From Telopea speciosissima (Eukaryota; Streptophyta; Magnoliopsida; Proteales; Proteaceae): a stretch of 64,000 nucleotides of DNA. The position numbers were made by a program, and so were the translations under genes. Below, one piece after another: positions 38,642-49,674 of this stretch (position 1 is the stretch's first letter; every line of letters begins with the position of its first letter). The stretch spans positions 4,216,001 to 4,280,000 of the forward strand of contig NC_057924.1 in NCBI RefSeq assembly GCF_018873765.1, in the 5' to 3' direction. Below the pieces are notes generated by a model. It saw only the letters and a list, made by a program, of their open reading frames with translations, searched no databases and was not told the DNA's origin.

Positions 38642-40954
38642 TCACCAGTAATCCTGGCATGAACAGCACCCATCTTTGAAGTGGTGAAAACGACGAGCAT
38701 CTCTCACAATAAGCTCTCTCTTTGTAACCTTAGATACTAGTCTTGTGTAGAAATGGCAATCCCTGCAAACACGAAGGTTTTTTGTGATCCGAATGGGATT
38801 GGTTGAAGTTTTTTTGGCTGTTTCACTGTTATTTCTGTCATTGCTGCTACTGGAGCTACTTCTGTTCATTATCATCAACCCATAAGCTATGGCCAATCTC
38901 TCACTGTGATACATGCATCTCGCAATTATTTCTTCTATATCATCTTCTTCCCCTTCCGTATAGCTTTCTCTAGCAAACTTGGCGGCATTCTTCACCTTTA
39001 CATCAAGAGCATTTAGTTCATCATATATCTTATCAGATTCAGGATGAGATCGATCCTCTGCTACAAAGCTATACACTTCTTCTCCAACATCAATGAAGCT
39101 CTGCCCTGCAATCTTCCGTAATCCACTCCTTTTTAAGTCAACTCTCATCCTGATTACATCATTCCATCTACCTGCATCCTCATATATGTTTGCCAGTAGC
39201 ACACGATGCCCCACAGAATGTGAGTCCAAATTTAAAATCTGCTTCTCGATGACCTCTCCAAGCTCAGAATTTCCATGAAGGCGACAAGCTGCAAGCAGAG
39301 AACCCCACACAGCTACATCAGCTTCAACAGGCATGCCTCGAATGAGGTCATATGCCTCATCAAGTTGACCAGCTCGACCATGGAGATCAACCATGCAAGC
39401 ATAGTGTTTTGCAGTAGGCAAGACCCTATCTTCTCTCAACATGCTACTAAAACAGGACTTACCTTCTTCAACCAAACCGGCATGGCTACATGCAGACAAA
39501 ACTGAAATGTAAGTAACTTCATTGGGTTGTAATCCAAAGGTCCGCATTTTGGATAAAAGATTAAGGGCACGGCGTCCTTCCCCATGAAGGCCTTCCACTC
39601 CAATCATAGTACTCCATGAAACTAAGGTTTTGCTCGAGTCATCCATCTCAGTGAAAATCTGCCTTGCAGGTTCTATATCCCCACATTTTGCATACATGTC
39701 GATGAGTGCAGAAGCAACTCGGGCATCACGGTCTATTCCTGTGGACACAGCATACTTGTGAAATACCTTCCCTAGCCTAAAGCTTCCAAGAGCTGCACAA
39801 GCTGCAAAGACAGTCATCATGGTCACTGCATTGGGTTGAACTTTAACAGCCTGGTTATAATCTTCCAATAGCATTTTACGGAAAAGCCGGAGAGCTTCTT
39901 CAGGGCTCGAGTTCTGCTCATATCCTGCAATCATGGCACTCCAACAGACAACATTCTTCACTTCAACTCCGTCAAAGATCCTCCTTGCCCACTCCAAATT
40001 TCCACACCTGGCGTGCATATCAATTAAAGCCGTCAAGACCACAATATCATTAGATATGAGCGAGGAACGATGAACAGATACGTAATTTTGGGCCCATCGA
40101 GACCTCTCAACGCAACCCAGCTCCGCGCAAGACTTCAAGAGAGCAATAATGGTCACTCTGTTCGGTGCTACTGCCACTGACCCCAACGATATCATATCCT
40201 CAAATGTTTGCAATGCTCGTTCTGGTTCTCCATTCAATGCAAACCCAGAAATCAAAGTATTCCATGAGACCACGTCCCTACATTCGATTGGAATCCTATC
40301 AAACACTTTCAATGCAACTTCCATTGCTCCAAATTCAGAAAACATATGTACAAGAGAATTTGCCAGGCGGGTATTCAACTCAAATCCATACTTAAAGGCA
40401 AGTCCATGGACAGCTCGGCCATGGGGCACGTAATTCAAATCATGGGCGACAGTGCAGGCCGATATAAGCGCACAGATGCTAACTACATCACCCTTGGAGC
40501 ACTCAGGATCCTCTGAGTGTCTCATCCGTGAAAATGCTTCAAATGCTTCTCTGGTATAACCGTTTGAAGAGAAAGCAGAAAGGAGAGCAGTCCACGAAAT
40601 GAGATCCACTGTTTGTTGAGGCATTTCTTCAAACAATCGGTTCGCATCATCAGCGTTGGCACACTTGCCGTAAGCATCGATAAGGGCGGCGAGGGTGAAC
40701 CTGTCGCAAGCAAAGCCACGGCGGGCGACATGTGCGTGTATTTGTTGTGAGGTGCGAAGGCAGCCAAGAGTGGCGCAGGCTTTCAGTAAGGGTGGGAATG
40801 TGAAGTTGTTTGGTGAGATACCCTGTGCTTGCACTTGTTTATAGATTGAGAGAGAATACTGGGGATTTTGGGAGGCATTCTGAGCAATTGCAGAGTTCCA
40901 TTGGAAGAGCTCGTGGATGATGGTTCTTGTCCATTTTTGTGGGGTTTGACTCAT
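38642..40954 (-). CDS. PPR protein, PLS class with E and DYW domains
   Basis: A single uninterrupted 770-codon frame on the minus strand, intronless as usual. PPR repeats fill residues about 50-540 (for example [38 protein letters not shown]). An E/E+ region follows, then a DYW domain with the zinc-ligand and deaminase motifs [20 protein letters not shown] and the terminal CQDYW. Family members direct C-to-U editing of organelle transcripts in mitochondria or plastids. The PG box is unusual ([10 protein letters not shown] instead of KEPGCSW-like), and a Ser/Asn-rich insertion of about 20 residues lies between the HSE and CxxCH motifs. No obvious targeting peptide is visible at the given start. 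The editing target is unknown. Confidence 0.95.
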   Translation of the reverse strand: MSQTPQKWTRTIIHELFQWNSAIAQNASQNPQYSLSIYKQVQAQGISPNNFTFPPLLKACATLGCLRTSQQIHAHVARRGFACDRFTLAALIDAYGKCANADDANRLFEEMPQQTVDLISWTALLSAFSSNGYTREAFEAFSRMRHSEDPECSKGDVVSICALISACTVAHDLNYVPHGRAVHGLAFKYGFELNTRLANSLVHMFSEFGAMEVALKVFDRIPIECRDVVSWNTLISGFALNGEPERALQTFEDMISLGSVAVAPNRVTIIALLKSCAELGCVERSRWAQNYVSVHRSSLISNDIVVLTALIDMHARCGNLEWARRIFDGVEVKNVVCWSAMIAGYEQNSSPEEALRLFRKMLLEDYNQAVKVQPNAVTMMTVFAACAALGSFRLGKVFHKYAVSTGIDRDARVASALIDMYAKCGDIEPARQIFTEMDDSSKTLVSWSTMIGVEGLHGEGRRALNLLSKMRTFGLQPNEVTYISVLSACSHAGLVEEGKSCFSSMLREDRVLPTAKHYACMVDLHGRAGQLDEAYDLIRGMPVEADVAVWGSLLAACRLHGNSELGEVIEKQILNLDSHSVGHRVLLANIYEDAGRWNDVIRMRVDLKRSGLRKIAGQSFIDVGEEVYSFVAEDRSHPESDKIYDELNALDVKVKNAAKFARESYTEGEEDDIEEIIARCMYHSERLAIAYGLMIMNRSSSSSSNDRNNSETAKKTSTNPIRITKNLRVCRDCHFYTRLVSKVTKRELIVRDARRFHHFKDGCCSCQDYW

Positions 40955-41346
40955 GTCATTGTTCTTCGATATCCACTCTGATTGTTATTACAATTCAGGG
41001 TTTAAAACATGGAATTGCTATCAGAATCGGTATTTTAATGTTCTTAGATGGAAAATTTTCTATGGAATGTCTCGAACCTGGTCCAACCCAACCTGTATTT
41101 GAATCGGATTTAGGGCTTAAGATGACGGATTCGACTCCTCTCCTGTGACCCCAGCTCCTAGGGAGTGTCCAGTGAGGCATTCAACGGCGCTGGACTACTG
41201 GGGTATGCGGCATTGGGGTCGCAGGAGAGGAGCCTGCTTATGAGATTAAGCAGATCAGATTAAACTTACATCAAGACTAGATCCAAGATAGTGTTATAAC
41301 ATAATAACAGGAATCAATCAAGATTAAGCTTAAACATTCACGTCCA

Positions 41347-41396
41347 ACAACAACATTACAACCTTATCCCAACTTAATGGGGTTGGCCAACCAAGG
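41347..41396 (-). mobile_element. RTE LINE 3' tail fragment
   Basis: CAACAACAACATTACAACCT followed by TATCCCAACTTAATGGGGTT is the reverse complement of the RTE 3' terminus. Only the last 50 or so bases are present. Confidence 0.65.
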
Positions 41397-42058
41397 TCTT
41401 AAAAGGCAGAATCGTATATGGGGTCAAGATCGGCAACTGGTTCAGCCAATTTCTATTGAAATCAATCAATTTGCCCAATTCAATTTTGATTTTTATAACC
41501 TTAAGTCCATCAATTTAATGCATCGAATTACTTTCGTTTTGCATTTTACAAATTATTTGGCCGAACTCGAATCTGTCCCTCCCCACTTTGTCTTGGAGAC
41601 CTTGACTCTGCAACTGAGCTAGTGTTGCTATGGGACGACGATGGCGGATAGTCAATCCAATTTTACTAACTATGTTCCACTGATCAAGGTTTCAAAATCA
41701 GAAATTAGGGATCAAATCAGCCGAAATCGGTCCCAAAAACCTTAGAATTGGTCTTCTTAATTGAACCAATGAATCGACCATATCAAATTGATCAGAGCCT
41801 ATTTCATCGAATCAGCCGAAATCGGTCCCAAAAATCTTAGAATCGGCACTCATGTATGAAAGCTTAACGGTTCTAGAGTTTTAGCCAATGAATCGTCCAT
41901 ATCGAATTGGTCAAGGACGATTCGGATTTGAATCACCGATTAACCGATCCGATCTACGCTTGTTAAAACCATGCCAATTGCCGCTGATAGAGATTCTAAG
42001 ACCATTGCAGCTCTATACCCGTCACTCCTTTAGGATCCCACTCCTTTGCCTCCCAAAC
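41397..42058. repeat. Degenerate CCGAAATCGGTCCC repeats upstream of the unknown gene
   Basis: The unit AATCAGCCGAAATCGGTCCC occurs twice (near 41716 and 41814), with related CAATGAATCGACCATATC and CAATGAATCGTCCATATC motifs. This is probably a decayed MITE. It overlaps the presumed promoter region of the gene starting at 42059. Confidence 0.45.
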
Positions 42059-42767
42059 ATGTCGTCATCTACGAGTTCTCCTTTGCCGATTCTGCTGTTA
42101 CTCCTCATTTTATTGACGCCATTACCCACAGTCGAAGGTTTCCCATATGGACAATGGCGAATCGTATTCTCTCTGGCTCACACCCTCATGTATAGAGTCT
42201 CTAACCTCCGTGCTTCTAGAGGAGATCTCGTAGGCGCCGCCAGAGCGAGAACGATCGCAGAGAAGCTGGAAAGAGGGTTTGGGTTAGGGTTTTGGAGAGG
42301 AATGTTGTCAATGGGTTGGGACTACATGAGAAACTACGCCTGGAGAGGTGTTGCATTGAGTGAGATGCTTGGTGTGACTTCGGAAATGGACAGTCTCTTG
42401 AGAGCTGTAAACGATTTGGCTCGGATGGGATCGAACAAGGATAGGGCGACTTGGTTTGTTCAAAATTACCAGAGAGTCTTAGGGGTTTCGAAATCGCTCT
42501 TTCTCAGGCTTCTGCGAGTGTTTCATGAATCGGTTAGTTGTTGCATATGAATTGTTCATCTTTTTTCCTCTTAGTTATATTGGTTATTAATATTTTTTTT
42601 CTTTTTCATTTTTTAATTTGCAGGGTCCATTGAGGGATTTGGTGTTGACGATACAGAGAGAAGTGGAAGGGGGTTTGCTGAGGGACTGCCTTGAGTTGGG
42701 GACGAATGACTTCAAAGATTTCCTTCAGGTAGCCAAAGATATTGCTTCCCAGTCCTATTCCACTTAG
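42059..42767 (+). CDS. Conserved plant protein of unknown function with signal/TM N-terminus
   Basis: Two exons, 42059-42532 and 42624-42767, phase 0, 205 aa. The ATG chosen gives MSSSTSS followed by the hydrophobic PILLLLLILLTPLPTVEG, a signal peptide or anchor. An upstream in-frame ATG exists but would place a non-homologous leader in front. The body (PYGQWRIVFSLAHTLMYRV, ASRGDLVGAARARTIAEKLE, GWDYMRNYAWRG, LRDCLELGTNDFKDFL) resembles a family of uncharacterised plant proteins I recall with the same W-D-Y and LRDCLE motifs. No enzymatic motif is visible. It is divergent from the PPR gene on its left, with about 1.1 kb between the start codons. Confidence 0.8.
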
Positions 42768-42906
42768 GAACGGAGCGATCTTTGAAAGGGAGCATGGGAT
42801 GGAAGAAAACTCTTGTCTGTATTAGTTTTCTGAAATTTCTGCAGGGGAAAGAACTTACTTGGAATATTAATTATACGAGAACAATATGCAGCAGAGAATA
42901 CTTTTA

Positions 42907-43032
42907 GGGAGAATGTTCTCTGTGCCACATTGCACAGGCACAAGGGCAGCCTGTGCATGGGGGCAGGGTGGTCATTACGCCCACCCCATGTGCCTGGACT
43001 TAGCCTGCGCTGCGGCACAGAGAACAGCGCCC
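42907..43032. mobile_element. GTTCTCTGTG-family foldback MITE
   Basis: Ends GAATGTTCTCTGTGCCACA and GCGGCACAGAGAACAGC are inverted, with the shared core CAGGGTGGTCATTACGCCCA. It lies about 140 bp beyond the stop of the unknown-function gene, in its likely 3' flank. Confidence 0.8.
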
Positions 43033-44619
43033 CATAGGGCAAATGTATACAGCCAACAGGTTGCAATTAGCGCAACTTAAATAGTTGCGCCAAGGCTCCC
43101 TCAGTAGACTACTTTTACTTGGAATGTTATGATTTTGAATTTTGAAATGTTTTGTGATTAATGAATCAAATGTTATTTCAATGTATATTCTACACATGTG
43201 GTAATTAATTTTTTTTTTTTTTGGGGTAATACATATGGTAATTGATTGATAATGTAAAATAGGTACTACAAACATTAAAAATAGGTGAGTTCTAATTATT
43301 ACAATGGTCTGATATTTTTCAAATGTCAGAAAATATCTATTTTGCCATGTGGACAAGTGATATATCCATTCGATCGTTGGATAAAAAGGACATGGTCTAG
43401 ATTAGTCATATGTTAAAATTCAATTAAATCCCCCTCTTTTGTATTGAATACATCACGTGTATGTTCATCCATTTGTATAGTTACTCTAGATATTACTGTT
43501 CATTCTCTCAACATTGATTGAGAATAGACAATTTAGATTAAAAATATTATAAAAATGGATGACTCAGATTTATCTTGTAATTTCTAGAAACATCAATTAC
43601 CATCTTAAAAATAGCATCCGAATATTTATCTTGATTGAATAATTCTCGATTCTGAATTCGAATCGAAATTTATTTTGCTTGTCTTTTTTTATCAATTTAA
43701 ATTGACAAGACCAAAATTTCTAAATAACTATTGCTTTCAAATGTGCTAATTATGTGTCTAACTCACATGAAAATTGTATTTGGGATCCATATTTTTAGGA
43801 GGGGAGGGGGGAAAGTGGGTCACGTGTTAAATTTCATATTCAAATCCTATTATTTACTTTCTCATATATCGGTATTTCTCTTGTATTTTTTATTGCATGT
43901 TTTCTATTTTTTTTTTCTGGATTTCGAACCTTTATTTTGCCACTTAATGAACTCCATTCAGCCTCGTACTTGACATGTAACTCTCACCCTTCATTGTTCA
44001 TGGTGTGAACTGCACTTCTTCAATGGTCCCAACTCTCAACCAGAGGGTTGGATGGAGTTGACGAAAAGATTCTCTGTTCACCATAGTTGAAGCAAAAAAA
44101 TATTCATCTTTTTGAATACTTATGTCAAGGACCACCACGGAGCGGGAGAAGGTATCGGAAGGGTATTTTGAAATATACTAAAATCCTAGGAGTGATTTAT
44201 AAATCCTAAGATGGTGGGTGGTCCGACCTCTATGGGTGAAAGGAAACTTAGACCTTATGTAAATATCTGAACTTCTCAATTCTGCCAATTGTTCCAAAAC
44301 TGGATCTTTTTCTACCATGAAAAAGAAAAAAATAGAACATATCCATATGTATTGAGTTGTTGATAATCAATTAATGGGAGGGACCCACTATTCTTCCATA
44401 GATGGTTGTCTACAAGCCATTAATCAAACATGGTCAATCACTTAATATTATATCAAAGAAAAAGAACACCATACGAGTCAGGAAATTTGTAAGATTTTTT
44501 AGTTTGATGGATTATACTTCATGCTCTATTTTGTTCTAGCTTGTTTTTCTAATTGAAATTTAGCAAATAAGTATGTGGTAGTGAAGAATGATGCGCAATG
44601 ACATATTTATTTATTTGAT
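43033..44619. other. Intergenic DNA, no gene seen
   Basis: AT-rich DNA. A motif TTCACCATAG..AAGCAAAAAAAT near 44090 and a CTAGGAGTGATTTATAAATCC stretch near 44190 resemble parts of other dispersed repeats in the window. No exon is supported. Confidence 0.4.
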
Positions 44620-44795
44620 GGGAGAAAGAACACCACTTATTCGTATCAAACATGTCGCCCTTGTGCCCTGACACAGAGATGCACGAATTATCGCCACACC
44701 CTAGTCATTTCTGGGGTTCACGACTGTCATTTTGCGCACCCTTGTGTCAGGGTGCAGGGGCGGCATGTATTTTGCAACCAAGCCTTCTCTTTCCC
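44620..44795. mobile_element. Hairpin MITE with CCCTGACACA arms
   Basis: The left arm ACATGTCGCCCTTGTGCCCT then GACACA pairs with the right arm TGTGTCAGGGTGCAGGGGCG then GCATGT. Weaker pairing extends out to GGGAGAAAG and CTTCTCTTTCCC. No TSD was identified. Confidence 0.65.
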
Positions 44796-45180
44796 TTTTT
44801 CGATATAAAACTTTAAGTTAAAAAAAAAAAAAAAAGGGAACTTAGAAACTAAAAGAAGGCATCAAGGAAAGTGAAGATTTCTTATGAATGAAGCAATCTA
44901 GTTTTCTTTCTTTCTGCCTTTCATTTGAAAAAGATTTTGGATCTTTTAAGATTCCAAGTTAACTTTCATGATAAACACACAAGTGGTGATATTTAGGCAG
45001 TATAATTAAAGGGAGAGGGTTGGGTGTGCCGTGCGCTTTCGGTAAGCTAACAACATGCACCAATCACATGATTGGACATAGGAGGGCAAAAGAGTCTTTT
45101 CTAAAGGAGAGGAAGATGATGACACATGCTAGGTACTATGGCGGCATGCCCAGCCTTTTCCCTAAATTTTTTTTTTTCTT

Positions 45181-45313
45181 AGAGAGAATTTTTTCTGTGC
45201 CGGGGGCGCAAGCTGCACCCAGACACAAGGGGGTGGGTGAAATGACCACCCTGCCCCCTGAATGGCAGGCCCATGTGTCTGGACACAAGCTGCGCTGCGG
45301 AGAACATCAACCC
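45181..45313. mobile_element. GTTCTCTGTG-family foldback MITE
   Basis: Shares the core GAAATGACCACCCTGCCCCC then GAATGGCAGGCCCATGTGTC with the copies at 48299 and 53461. The ends are TTTTTTCTGTGCC and CTGCGGAGAACATC. Confidence 0.75.
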
Positions 45314-45520
45314 TTTTTTTTTTAATAGAAACTTTTCCTTATATTAGAGTGGGAGATCGGCAAGCAGTGCACTTATATTTCCATCATATATGTTTAGGAG
45401 AAGGGAGAGAGAGCATATGAGGGCCGTGTATGCTTCTCTCGCATGCCGTGCCCTCCTTTTTCTTTAGAATTGTCGAATTCCTTTCTTACAATTTGTGTCT
45501 TCTATATCCATCATATCCAG

Positions 45521-45691
45521 ATCTTCTACGACGGGCTGTCCGTCCTGTCGTGCTGCGTAGACACAAGGTGGTGCGCATTGACCGCCTTACCCCTGTCTGA
45601 GCGCCTTGTCCAAGTAAGAATAAGGCAGTCATTGCGTGCGGCCCAATGTCTACGCAGCACAGGCAGGATAGGGCAGTGTGTCGTAAAAGAT
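45521..45691. mobile_element. 171-bp hairpin MITE with CTGCGTAGACA arms
   Basis: The left arm ATCTTCTACGACGGGCTGTC, then GTGCTGCGTAGACA, pairs with the right arm TGTCTACGCAGCAC, then GTGTCGTAAAAGAT. The family is different from the GTTCTCTGTG family. There is no coding capacity. Confidence 0.7.
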
Positions 45692-46640
45692 TTGTGTTGC
45701 GGTTAGTCTATGTGGTGGTTTTACCCAAAAACAAAAAAGTCCATGTGATGGTAAAGGACACACATTAATGAACCCAAAATAATTAAGGGAAGTGCGAGTA
45801 CCTCCCCAACATTAAGTTCAAAGTAAGATAATTAACGTAAATTACTACATTTTTATGTAATGTCAATGGTGGTGGTTTTTTGTGTTTTTTTTTTTTTGAC
45901 TTTCCAAACGTGGTTGGAAAACCGGGTCTTGACTCGGGTGAGTCGCTCGAGTTGAGTCAATAAAATTGCCAAACCTAGTCCTAAGTCATGTAGACTCCGT
46001 TAGTGTTAAAAATGATTAGACTTGGCATTTATGCCCGATTCACATAAAATTCGATGAGTTCGACCAAAATTTTCTCTTACCAAACGACTTTTTGTTAGTT
46101 TCCAATAGGGAAGCTGTTTTTTTTTCTTCTTTTGCATAAGTAAGGGTATAGATCCATTATCTATAAATATGTAATAATAATTATAATAATAAGTTATATG
46201 CATATAATTATACATTTATTCACAATTACTAACGAATATTAATAATAATAATGCATTGGCCTCTTTTGATAAATGGTATATTTAATGTCCCTCAATTATC
46301 TTTTTAATTGTGAAAAACATCCAAAGGTCATGCCAGTCTTGGTATTATGTATATTTACCCATAAATATATTAAAAAAAAACATGACTCACTTTTACCAAG
46401 TTTGACTTGTCTGGATCACCAGGTTTTGAGAAGGATGAGTTGAACAAGTAAAAAAATTTGGCTTTCCAAGTATGTTTCCATATGAGGTGAATGCCTTATA
46501 TGTATATCAATTGGTGAAAATTAATGAAAATTGTAAAGAAAGATGAGGGAAAAGACTCTTTAAGCATAAGATGTAAACTATGCCTCCCCACATGATATTA
46601 TTCTAATTTTTTTAAGTGAGAAAGAATAATTAAAAAAAGG

Positions 46641-46772
46641 ATCGATGTTCTCTGTGCCATAGTGCCCAGACGTATTTTTGCCATTTAGGGGGTGAGGCGG
46701 TCATTTCTCTCACCCCCATGTGTCTAGGCGTAGCCAGTGCCCTCAACACAAAAAAAAAATTTCCCTTAAAAA
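46641..46772. mobile_element. GTTCTCTGTG-family foldback MITE (decayed)
   Basis: The left end GATGTTCTCTGTGCCATAGT and core GGCGGTCATTTCTCTCACCC match the family. The right terminus is degraded. Confidence 0.6.
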
Positions 46773-46845
46773 AAGCAAATGTGAGAAGATGTAGAGTACC
46801 TTGATTGTTCTTGATTTAGTGATATTTTTTAAGAAAACTCCCTTC

Positions 46846-47727
46846 TTTATTTTTTTTGGTAAAAAAAAGAATAAATTACTCCTCCCTCCTCTCGATTATG
46901 CTCGAATGACAAACCCCTCCCTTGGGTATTGAGTAATGACTCAAACTGGTTAAAGTAGGGGCCGTGGCTGCGGAGGTGGATCTGCACGGAAGTATTGATT
47001 CGTAGTTTTAGTCCAAGTAGTGACTTTGGTTCTTTTACTATTGCGGTTGTTACTTTAGTGAAAGATGGATGTTTTTGTTCTTGATTTTAAGACCATTGGA
47101 AAATGCTATTATATGTTTTTCTTTTTTAAGGGTTTTATTTTCTCTTTCTATCTCTCTGGTTTTTATATGTTTGTCATGGTTGTGAGAGTAGCTATGTTTC
47201 TGGATTTGCATTTTGAAAGTAACTCTGTTTCATAATTTGCATTTGCTTTCTTGGGAATTAGGGTTTTTAAGGGAAGAAGGAGAATCACTTTTAGCTATTT
47301 TGTTCTCCTCTGTTCTGGTGAGTAGCAATTACGGTTTCAAATTTAGGGTTTGTGGTTCAGCATTGACTTTACCCTCAGGTTCCTCTCTTTCGCTGGAGAA
47401 GATATGACATCCTGGTTAGGGTTAATCCCTTGAAGCCTTAAAGAGTTAAAGGTATAGAGAGACGCCATCACCACAGCCACCGCCGATTATAGCAGCACGT
47501 CGTTTGAATCGGCAGATTGGTGGCGGAGTTGCAGGAGGAAGAAGAAGAAGAGTCGGAACGTAATACAGTCTTTTTCTAACACTTAACAACCATTTTTAAC
47601 GGAATGGGTCCGGTTGATAGAATCTTGTTAATTCAGAGGAGGGGAGAGTCATTATTCAATACCCAGGGGAGGGGTTTGTCATTCAAGCATAATCGAGGGG
47701 AGGGGGGAGTAATTTACTCAAAAAAAA
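46846..47727. mobile_element. Non-autonomous MULE with about 70-bp TIRs (882 bp)
   Basis: The 9-bp TSD ACTCCCTTC lies at 46837-46845 and 47728-47736. Long inverted termini read AAATTACTCC..CCTCGATTATGC..TGACAAACCCCTCCC on the left and the complement on the right (GGGAGGGG..TTTGTCATTCAAGCATAATC). The interior includes a GC-richer block near 47460-47570 and TTAGGGTTTTTAAGG-like sequence. This may be captured host DNA, but no gene was recognised. Confidence 0.8.
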
Positions 47728-48039
47728 ACTCCCTTCAAGACAACTATTTTGGGTTAGAATGGATATCAATCACTCATTAGAGTTTGAGGGTTTATACAAG
47801 TAGCATTGTAGCAATAACTTTATTGCCATTACCAAAAAAGCAAAGCTTAGTCTAACGGTTAGATCCTCCAATTTGACTTGAACCAATGGCTAAGATTCCA
47901 TAGCACCAATTCATTATTTAGACATATTGTTAGTCTTTAGCCACAAAAGACCTTAAATTGGATCAGTTCCCTAGACTACCCTCTCCCCCATGGCCCACCC
48001 ACTGAAAAAACAGTTCAAAATATTACTTGAAATATTAAG

Positions 48040-48185
48040 GCTGTGTTTGATATTCATTCTTGGAATAGATTTTTAGGTCAAGTGCGCATTTTGACATGGT
48101 AAAATAGAGAAGAATCAAACTAATTCAGAATGAGTTACAGACCCAAATTCTACTCTAATAATGCATTCCAAACACAACCCAAGTC
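48040..48185. mobile_element. MITE-like repeat with TGTGTTTG ends
   Basis: Left GGCTGTGTTTGATATTCATT and right AATGCATTCCAAACACAACC form inverted ends. Related to the tandem units at 48982-49308. There is no coding capacity. Confidence 0.5.
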
Positions 48186-48298
48186 CAACTATCATTTTCA
48201 TATCTAAGCCGGTGAACATCCTAAACCATAAACTTGTAATGATTATATCTTGGTTGTTTTTAATTTGATAGAAGATTAAGAATCAAGAATTTTATTAA

Positions 48299-48440
48299 AG
48301 GGAGAATGTTCTCTGCATTGGGGGCACAGGCTGTGCCCAGACACATGGGGGTGGGCACAATGACCACCCTACCCCTTGAGTGGCAGGCCCATATGTCTGG
48401 ACGCAGCCTGCGCTATGACACAGAGAACATGAGCCCTTTA
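48299..48440. mobile_element. GTTCTCTGTG-family foldback MITE
   Basis: The best-paired member: TTTATTAAAGGGAGAATGTT then CTCTG pairs with CAGAGAACAT then GAGCCCTTTATTAAA over about 25 bp, around a core with CCAGACACATGGGGGTGGGC. Confidence 0.85.
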
Positions 48441-48981
48441 TTAAATAAATAGAAGGTAAATCACAATATAAAATTTAAAACCTCCAATGAAAACCTACTA
48501 TTGGAGTAACGAAATTGCAAATTGATTATTAAATCATAGCCGTTTTCACAACCATACTTATAGATCATTGAAATGCATTTGCCCACAAGCAAATTGATGC
48601 GTGTGAAGCTACCAATAAGACCAGTCATATTCTCTTTTGTTGAAAGAAGACAAAAAAAAGCATAGGATGCGTTTGGAAGGCAAGAAAAGGAAAAAAAAAA
48701 TTATTAAAACAAAGGAAAAGGGTTCTTTAGCATGCGGCTTAGAAGAATGTACCATATGACAAAACAATATCATACTAGGAAGGCAATGAGGTCATTTCAG
48801 AGAGAGATAATAGAAAATGAAAGTAATGATGACAATAGCCAATAGACCCTTGCCTTTTTTTTTTTTTTTGTTGGGGCCAATAGACCCTTGCTTGGTTAAA
48901 ATGATCAAAATTCACGTTGATATTGGAATTTGATATGGAACGATACGATGCCATGAACTAAAACTACGCTTATGTTTGGTA

Positions 48982-49308
48982 TGCATTCTCAGCATAGATT
49001 CTGGGTCTAGAACACAATGTGAATTCCGATTCTTCTCACTTCATAATGCATTCTAGACCTAAAATATTTATTCTGAGAATGCATGTCATACACAACCCCC
49101 ACCCAAAAACCAAATAAACAAAAAGAAGAGAGAGAGAGAGAGTGCATTCTCAGCATAGATTCTGGGTTTGGAACACAGTCTGAATTCCGATTCTTCTCAC
49201 TTCGTAATGCATTGTAGACCCAAAATATTTATTCTAAGAATGCATATCATACACAACCCCCACCCAAAAAACAAAAAAACAAAAAGAAGAGAGAGAGAGA
49301 GAGAGAGA
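48982..49308. repeat. Tandem duplication of a 161-bp MITE-derived unit
   Basis: Two head-to-tail copies start at 48982 and 49143 (TGCATTCTCAGCATAGATTC). Each ends with CACAACCCCCACCCAAAAA and an AG microsatellite. Within each unit, GCATTCTCAGCATAGATTCT pairs with ATTTATTCTGAGAATGC-type sequence, so the unit is itself a hairpin. Confidence 0.85.
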
Positions 49309-49674
49309 TCTGAACATGCGGCGTAAGGAGCACCAACGATGATGTATTATGATTTATGAAACGGTTTTTGTATAGAAGGGCAGCAAGGTCATTTCACGTG
49401 AGTTGAGAGAAATAGAGAGAAAGGTGCTAGCGTACACGTTTCTCGGAAAAGTTTTTCCTCGCCAGTGTTAAAGTGTAAACGATCACGGCCAGACTCCAAA
49501 GCCATCATCTGTCAGCTCTACATTTCATTTCATTTGAGTTTCAATTTCAATCTCCGGAACAAACAATCCAAGTGAATCACGTTTCTCAGAATCAGAAGTC
49601 GCCACCTTTCTCTCTCTCTCTCTCCATCTATTGTTATCGTTGGATGTTTCTAAGTTTCTGCAAATTGGATTTCA

